Source of the DNA: Flavobacterium sp.
Lineage (GTDB): Bacteria; Bacteroidota; Bacteroidia; Flavobacteriales; Flavobacteriaceae
Reading direction: 5' to 3'
DNA length: 10,954 nt
Assembly (NCBI GenBank): GCA_024709705.1
Contig: JANJWE010000332.1
Span: forward strand, 1-10,954
Below, one piece after another: positions 6,029 through 10,954 of this stretch; the stretch's first letter is position 1, and each line of letters begins with the position of its first letter. The notes below the pieces were generated by a model. That model did no database searches, was not told the origin of the DNA, and worked only from the letters and a program-made list of their open reading frames with translations. A program made the position numbers and the translations under genes.

Positions 6029-8734
6029 ATGAAGAAAAAATACGCTTTTTTTATAAGCCTGTTGTTTTTGAGTTCCCTTGCATTGGCTCAAAAGACAAAC
6101 CATTGGAAATCGACAACAAAGTCGGTTTCAGAAGTAGCCAAAACAGCTCAACGCTCAGATTTTCCGGAAACGTTTGTATTGTTTGAATTAAATAAAGAAG
6201 CATTTAAGCAACAAATTTCTGTTGCTGCCGATCGCTTTTCAGGTGAAGCCGGAATTGTAATTACTATGCCTAATGCCAAAGGAAATTTTGAGCAGTTTAC
6301 ACTTTTTGAGGCTTCCAATTTTGACCCTGAATTGCAAGCACAATATCCCGAAATTCGTTCCTACATTGGAATCGGAATTGAGGATCCAACGGCTCAATTG
6401 CGTATGAGTGTAGACCCTACGGGGATTCAAACCATGGTGTTTAGAGCCGGAAGTAAAACCGAGTTTATGGAACCCTATGGAGCGGATGGATTGGTTTATG
6501 CTGTTTTCGAATCCAATCGTAGCAAAGGGAAACAGCCCTTCACATGCTTTACACCCGAAGACCAAGCTATGGCTCAACGGTTACCCAGTTCGGAGGAGTT
6601 AAATGCCATTCAAGCTTCCAATGGTTTGTATAAAACATTGCGTTTGGCTATTTCATGTACCGGTGAGTATGCCCAATATTACGGTGGTACCGTTGCTGGT
6701 GCATTAGGGGGAATGAATGCGACCATGACTCGCGTAAATGGTGTTTTTGAACGCGATTTTGCTGTAAAGTTATTGCTAATTCCTACCAATAACTTGGTAA
6801 TTTATTTAAACCCCGCTACAGATCCTTATTCAGATGCTGCCACTGGCACCAGTAATGCCAACACCAACAACACAAACGGATGGAATCTTCAAGTTCAAAA
6901 CACCCTAACCTCTGTTTTAGGAAATGCCGCCTACGATATCGGACATTTATTTGGAGCATCTGGCGGTGGAGGAAATGCCGGATGTATTGGTTGTGTTTGT
7001 GTAAATGACACTGCAAGTTTATTAGATAAAAACAAGGGAAGTGCCTATACATCTCCGTCAAATGGCGTTCCGGCCGGGGATTCCTTTGATATTGATTTTG
7101 TGGCTCATGAAATGGGACACCAATTAGGAGCTACGCATACTTTTTCTCATGCTGTAGAGGGAGCCGGAGTTAATATTGAGCCCGGAAGCGGCTCTACGAT
7201 AATGGCATATGCCGGAGTTACCGGAACCTATGATATGCAAAGTAATAGCGATGCGTATTTCACCTATCGGAGTATACTTCAAGTACAAACCAATTTGTTA
7301 ACTAAAACCTGTCCAATAACAACAAATCTTTCAAATCCAACCCTTTCAATCACGGGTGGTGGAAACTGGACTATCCCACGGGGAACTGCTTTTATTTTAA
7401 CAGGTACCAATCCTTCCAATAATTCGGGAGCTACATTTACTTGGGAACAAAATGACAATGCCAATTCCAGTGTGACTGCCGAAAACAGTTTTTGTTTTCC
7501 CACCAAATTGGTAGGGCCCAATTTCCGTTCGGCAACTCCAACCAGTACCCCGGTGCGATACATGCCTTCATTGACGAATGTTTTAAACAATGCGTTAAGT
7601 ACCAATTGGGAATCGGTATCAACCGTTGGAAGAACCTTGAATTTCACATTAACCGCACGGGATAACAGAGCCAATGGTGGTCAAACCGCTACGGCCACCG
7701 CTGCCATTACGGTTAATGCCTCAGTAGGACCTTTTGAGGTAACTTCTCAAAATACGGAGGGGATTTCTTGGAATCAAGGAACAACCCAAACCATTACTTG
7801 GGCGGTAAACGGAACTACAGCTTTGGTAGGTTCTGCCAATGTAGATATTCTACTTTCTACAGATGGAGGACAAACTTTCGGAACTGTTTTAGCGGCCAAC
7901 ACACCCAATGATGGCAATCAAACCATTACGGTACCCAATGTGGCGGCACCTTTTTGTAGAATTATGATTAAACCAACCGGGAATATTTACTATGCAGTAA
8001 ACAGTGCTACGTTTGCTATTGGTTTTACCGTAGTTAATTCGTGTACAAACTATACATTCAATACGCCTTTTGCCATTCCGGACAATACCACAACATTTTT
8101 AACTCGAACAATCAATGTGCCGGCAGGTGTTACTATTACAGATGTAAATGTGGGAATCAATCTGACGCATACGTGGTTGGCCGATTTGAGAATCGCGATG
8201 TTGAGTCCCGGAGGTACGCAAGTAGATTTATTCAACAGACAATGTGGAAATAACGACAATTTAAATGTAACATTTGATGATGCTGCCGGAACTATTGTAT
8301 GTGCTATTCCTACACAAGGTACATATGCTCCTTTTCAAGCTTTGAGTGCATACAACGGACAAAATTCTGCAGGGAATTGGGTTTTTGGATTCAATGATAA
8401 TGCCAGTGGAGATACCGGAAATGTGAGTTCAATTACTTTGCAAATTTGCTCACAACAGATTACATTATCTACGCCAAACTTCGGTATTGCCGATTTGACG
8501 ATATATCCGAATCCGAACCAAGGGGCATTTACCCTACAGTTTTCAAACCCCTCATCAGATCCCGTTACAGTGGCTATGCACGATATGCGTGGACGTTTGG
8601 TTTTTGAAAGAAAATACGAGAGCTCTTCAATATTCGAGCAATCCATACAAACAGGAGTCATTGAAACGGGAGTTTATTTGGTTAATGTAACTTCAGGTGA
8701 ACGTAAAGAGGTGAGACGAATTGTGATTCAATAG
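6029..8734 (+). CDS. Secreted reprolysin-like (M12B-type) metzincin protease with P domain and T9SS type A signal
   Basis: 901 residues. Seen: a Sec signal peptide (1-21, Lys-rich start, hydrophobic core, ending LALAQ); a prodomain to about residue 200; a catalytic domain from about LRLAISCTGEYAQYYGG (C210); a Gly/Cys-rich segment with C319-x2-C322-x-C324; the zinc motif HEMGHQLGATH (360-370); and a Met-turn at STIMAYAG (M392). From about residue 430 come beta-sandwich repeats (ILTGTN...FTWEQND, then WNQGTTQTITWAV...VDILLSTDGG), then a proprotein-convertase-type P domain (~672-808, with LTHTWLADLRIAMLSPGG and SAGNWVFGFND). The end (~818-901) has the type A T9SS pattern, IYPNPNQGAF to GVYLVNVTSG and RRIVIQ. 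Known: metzincins cleave peptide bonds with the three His and the Glu, all present here. Inferred: exported by T9SS to the surface or medium as a zymogen. Compared with its paralogue it has a short Asn/Thr-rich insertion near 6829-6882. No Shine-Dalgarno sequence is seen. Substrate unknown. Confidence 0.93.
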   Translation: MKKKYAFFISLLFLSSLALAQKTNHWKSTTKSVSEVAKTAQRSDFPETFVLFELNKEAFKQQISVAADRFSGEAGIVITMPNAKGNFEQFTLFEASNFDPELQAQYPEIRSYIGIGIEDPTAQLRMSVDPTGIQTMVFRAGSKTEFMEPYGADGLVYAVFESNRSKGKQPFTCFTPEDQAMAQRLPSSEELNAIQASNGLYKTLRLAISCTGEYAQYYGGTVAGALGGMNATMTRVNGVFERDFAVKLLLIPTNNLVIYLNPATDPYSDAATGTSNANTNNTNGWNLQVQNTLTSVLGNAAYDIGHLFGASGGGGNAGCIGCVCVNDTASLLDKNKGSAYTSPSNGVPAGDSFDIDFVAHEMGHQLGATHTFSHAVEGAGVNIEPGSGSTIMAYAGVTGTYDMQSNSDAYFTYRSILQVQTNLLTKTCPITTNLSNPTLSITGGGNWTIPRGTAFILTGTNPSNNSGATFTWEQNDNANSSVTAENSFCFPTKLVGPNFRSATPTSTPVRYMPSLTNVLNNALSTNWESVSTVGRTLNFTLTARDNRANGGQTATATAAITVNASVGPFEVTSQNTEGISWNQGTTQTITWAVNGTTALVGSANVDILLSTDGGQTFGTVLAANTPNDGNQTITVPNVAAPFCRIMIKPTGNIYYAVNSATFAIGFTVVNSCTNYTFNTPFAIPDNTTTFLTRTINVPAGVTITDVNVGINLTHTWLADLRIAMLSPGGTQVDLFNRQCGNNDNLNVTFDDAAGTIVCAIPTQGTYAPFQALSAYNGQNSAGNWVFGFNDNASGDTGNVSSITLQICSQQITLSTPNFGIADLTIYPNPNQGAFTLQFSNPSSDPVTVAMHDMRGRLVFERKYESSSIFEQSIQTGVIETGVYLVNVTSGERKEVRRIVIQ

Positions 8735-8757
8735 TTCAAGATATATATCAGTTTAAG

Positions 8758-8789
8758 AAAAGACTCCCTTAGGGAGTCTTTTATTTTTT
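8758..8789 (+). terminator. Intrinsic terminator of the first protease gene
   Basis: An 11-bp stem, AAAAGACTCCC (8758-8768) with GGGAGTCTTTT (8772-8782), has a 3-base TTA loop. It is followed by A and then six T, 24 bases after the TAG stop. It separates the two protease genes into distinct transcription units. The A-tract on the left arm could allow some bidirectional action. Confidence 0.9.
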
Positions 8790-8823
8790 GAGGTTATTTT
8801 GAGTTTTTTTTAACATTTTTTCA

Positions 8824-8863
8824 GTTTTTTTTGAAAAGTCAATTATTTTTTTTCAAAAAAAAC
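8824..8863. repeat. AT-rich inverted repeat upstream of the second protease
   Basis: G-T8-G-AAAA (8824-8837) is the exact inverse complement of TTTT-C-A8-C (8850-8863), giving 14-bp arms around a 12-base spacer. It ends 10 bases before the candidate -7 element, so it lies upstream of the likely transcription start and would act as DNA (bent A-tracts, protein site) rather than as an RNA hairpin. Low complexity makes a chance origin possible. Confidence 0.5.
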
Positions 8864-8873
8864 AGAAAAAGTA

Positions 8874-8881
8874 TATATTTG
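8874..8881 (+). promoter_or_regulatory. Candidate -7 promoter element of the second protease gene
   Basis: TATATTTG is the same octamer as at 5995, here with 25 bases to the ATG at 8907. No TTG is found at the usual -33 distance; that position is occupied by the T-tract/A-tract inverted repeat (8824-8863). Confidence 0.5.
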
Positions 8882-8906
8882 ACAATCCAACAAATTTATC
8901 ACTGTT

Positions 8907-10954
8907 ATGTTTAAAAAAGTACTTATCCTATTAGCCTTTTTCCCTACTGTTTTAGGTTATTCACAAGCACAAGATTATTGGAGTTCCTATAGTCGTAAAA
9001 GTTCAGATGAACGCACCGTAGCGGTGCAACGCGAAAACTTTCCGGATGATTTCCAAGTTTATTCTTTACAAAAAGAGGCGTTTTCAAATTATTTGCGTAC
9101 CGCATCCGATCGTTTCTCTAAACAAAAAGGAATAGTTGTACTCATGCCAACATTATCTGGAGCCATGGAGCGTTTTGAAGTGCATGAAGCATCCAATTTT
9201 GAGCCTGAATTACAAGCTCAATTTCCTGAAATCCGTTCTTATATTGGTGTGGGTTTAGATGACCCAACAGCTCAAATCCGCATAAGTTTAGACCCAAGAG
9301 GAATTCAAACGATGACATTTCGAGCCGGTAGTCGCACCGAGTTTATGGAACCTTATACAACAGATGGAATGGTTTATGCCTTGTATGTATCTTCTAGAAC
9401 TAAAGGAAAATTACCGTTTACCTGTGCAACAGTAGACCAAAAAATGACTTTGGAGCTTAATGCTAATAGAGAAAGTTTAGGAATTCAGTCTAATTCGGGG
9501 GAATTACTCAATTTTAGATTGGCTTTATCATGTAATGGCGAATATGCCCAATACTTTGGAGGTACCGTAAATGCAGCCTTAGCAGGTATGAACGCCACTA
9601 TGACAAGGGTAAATGGTATTTTTGAACGTGATTTTGCTATTAGAATGAATTTGATTGCCAACAATGCATCTATTGTATACACCAATGCGGCAACTGACCC
9701 TTATACAACCATGGGAAGTTGGAGTAACCAATTGCAAACCACATTAACCAATGTTATCGGCGAAGCCAATTACGATGTAGGACACTTATTTGGTGGTTCA
9801 GGTGGTGGTGGAAGTGCCGGCTGTATTGGATGTGTATGTGTTAATGGTTCAAAAGGAAGAGCATACACCTCACCGGCAAATGCAATTCCCGTTGGAGATA
9901 CATTTGATATCGATTATGTAGCCCATGAATTCGGCCATCAATTTGGAGCCAATCATACCTTTTCTCACAGCTTAGAAGGTTCCGGTGTAAATGTAGAACC
10001 CGGAAGTGGTTCAACCATTATGGGCTATGCCGGAATTACTACTCGAGACGTTCAGCCTAATTCGGATGATTATTTTATTTATGCCAGTATCAAACAAGTT
10101 CAGGATAACATGGAGACCAAAACGTGTCCCACTCGCATTCCTTTGGCCAATGGGGCTCCGGTAGTTAACGCAGGTCCGGATTATATCATTCCGGCCTCTA
10201 CACCTTTTGTGTTAACGGGTAGTGCGGTAGACCCCAACGGTGATCCTATGACTTATTGTTGGGAACAAAATGATACTGCAACAGCTTCTACCGGAGCTAG
10301 CAGCGGTGCTTTTGCTACTAAAACCGATGGTCCAAATTTTAGATCTTACAATCCAACGATTTCACCTAGTCGCTATTTTCCCAGATTGCAAAGTGTTATT
10401 GCCAATCAAACTACAACACAAGGTTCCGAGATTGCCGTAGAATCATTAAGTAGTGTAGATCGTACTATGAATTTTGTACTTACTTCGCGTGATAATGTTC
10501 TTAATGGAGGTCAAACCGGTTCAGATGCTATGCAAATTACAGTAACCACGGCTGCGGGTCCCTTTTTGGTGACTTCACCAAATGCAGCTTTAACTTGGCA
10601 AGCGGGAACCAATCAAAGTGTTACTTGGGATGTGGCAGGTACAACGGCCAATGGAGTAAACGCTCCTTATGTAGACATATTTTTATCTACCAATGGAGGG
10701 TTGAGTTATCCACATCTTTTGGCAAGTCAGGTTCCAAACGACGGTTCCGAAACGATAACCGTGCCCAATTTACCGGGAGCTAATAACCGAATTATGGTAA
10801 AAGGAAATCAGCATGTGTTTTATGATATATCAAATGCCAATTTTACTATTTCGGCTCCGGCTTCAACTTTTGGTGTCGCTTTTAATGGTGTGGCCGGTGA
10901 ACAAAATAAAGCATCTTGTACCGGTAATGTAGTAACCTATACATTTCCTTATGT
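8907..10954 (+). CDS. Second secreted reprolysin-like metzincin protease, paralogue of the gene at 6029, 3'-truncated
   Basis: The frame is open from the ATG at 8907 to the window edge (682 complete codons), so the C-terminus is missing. Seen: a signal peptide (about 1-20, MFKKVLILLAFFPTVLG then YSQAQ); a prodomain with EIRSYIGVGLDDPTAQIRIS and FRAGSRTEFMEPY, nearly identical to the first protease; C173 in LPFTCATVD, at the same residue number as C173 there; a catalytic domain from about LRLALSCNGEYAQYFGG; C306-x2-C309-x-C311; the zinc motif HEFGHQFGANH (340-350); and a Met-turn at STIMGYAG (M372). Then come VNAGPDYIIPASTPFVLTG, YCWEQND and WQAGTNQSVTWDV beta-sandwich segments. All metal and catalytic residues are intact. 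The last visible residues (AGEQNKASCTGNVVTYTFPY) do not match the P domain that follows in the first protease and may begin an extra Ig-like module. Inferred: a T9SS cargo like its paralogue, though the sorting signal is out of view. Confidence 0.93.
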   Translation, partial: MFKKVLILLAFFPTVLGYSQAQDYWSSYSRKSSDERTVAVQRENFPDDFQVYSLQKEAFSNYLRTASDRFSKQKGIVVLMPTLSGAMERFEVHEASNFEPELQAQFPEIRSYIGVGLDDPTAQIRISLDPRGIQTMTFRAGSRTEFMEPYTTDGMVYALYVSSRTKGKLPFTCATVDQKMTLELNANRESLGIQSNSGELLNFRLALSCNGEYAQYFGGTVNAALAGMNATMTRVNGIFERDFAIRMNLIANNASIVYTNAATDPYTTMGSWSNQLQTTLTNVIGEANYDVGHLFGGSGGGGSAGCIGCVCVNGSKGRAYTSPANAIPVGDTFDIDYVAHEFGHQFGANHTFSHSLEGSGVNVEPGSGSTIMGYAGITTRDVQPNSDDYFIYASIKQVQDNMETKTCPTRIPLANGAPVVNAGPDYIIPASTPFVLTGSAVDPNGDPMTYCWEQNDTATASTGASSGAFATKTDGPNFRSYNPTISPSRYFPRLQSVIANQTTTQGSEIAVESLSSVDRTMNFVLTSRDNVLNGGQTGSDAMQITVTTAAGPFLVTSPNAALTWQAGTNQSVTWDVAGTTANGVNAPYVDIFLSTNGGLSYPHLLASQVPNDGSETITVPNLPGANNRIMVKGNQHVFYDISNANFTISAPASTFGVAFNGVAGEQNKASCTGNVVTYTFPY

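Noticed and set aside
7279..7674. 131-codon open frame on the minus strand inside the first protease
   Set aside because: It is antisense to a conserved secreted protein, has no family resemblance and no promoter; long antisense frames are common opposite Thr/Asn-rich coding sequence.
1296..8906. tRNA, small RNA, CRISPR or insertion-sequence remnants in the five intergenic gaps
   Set aside because: The gaps (1296-1372, 2243-2425, 3509-3597, 5865-6028, 8735-8906) contain only terminators, promoter-like octamers and AT-rich DNA; no cloverleaf, regularly spaced repeats or transposase remnants were seen.

Overview
The window looks like chromosomal DNA from a member of the Bacteroidota, most likely the family Flavobacteriaceae. 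Three things point there. Three genes encode secreted proteins of the type IX secretion system (T9SS) kind. The intergenic regions are very AT-rich and carry the Bacteroidota-type -7 promoter element TAnnTTTG. Most starts lack a clear Shine-Dalgarno sequence. There are no RNA genes, mobile elements or CRISPR arrays, and no intergenic gap is longer than about 185 bases.

Layout from left to right. (1) 1-1295, plus strand: the 3' end of a large secreted T9SS protein with a ChiA-like (type C) sorting signal, closed by a strong intrinsic terminator. (2) 1373-2242, minus strand, convergent with (1): a single-gene unit for a JmjC/cupin-8-like Fe(II) oxygenase with an intact H-x-D...H triad. (3) 2426-5864, minus strand: ribF (riboflavin kinase/FAD synthetase), then an HTTM / vitamin K-dependent carboxylase-like membrane protein joined to it by a TGATG stop-start overlap, then bioB (biotin synthase), which ends at an intrinsic terminator. 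(4) 6029-8734, plus strand, divergent from ribF: a 901-residue secreted metzincin protease of the reprolysin (M12B-like) kind with a P domain and a type A T9SS signal, closed by a terminator. (5) 8907-10954 and beyond, plus strand: a second, clearly paralogous protease. It stays open to the window edge, so only its first 682 or so residues are seen.

Regions 2 and 3 are cofactor or housekeeping genes (FMN/FAD, biotin) plus two enzymes of unknown substrate. Regions 1, 4 and 5 belong to the secreted surface or extracellular protein repertoire. The two proteases share signal peptide, prodomain, a Cys cluster, zinc site, Met-turn and first beta-sandwich domains. They also have near-identical promoter-to-start geometry, as expected of a tandem duplication whose copies stay separate transcription units. 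Their architectures appear to diverge near the C-terminus.

Nothing here amounts to an obviously new multi-gene system. The points most worth a second look are the duplicated protease pair with its conserved cysteines, and the carboxylase-like membrane protein translationally coupled to ribF.
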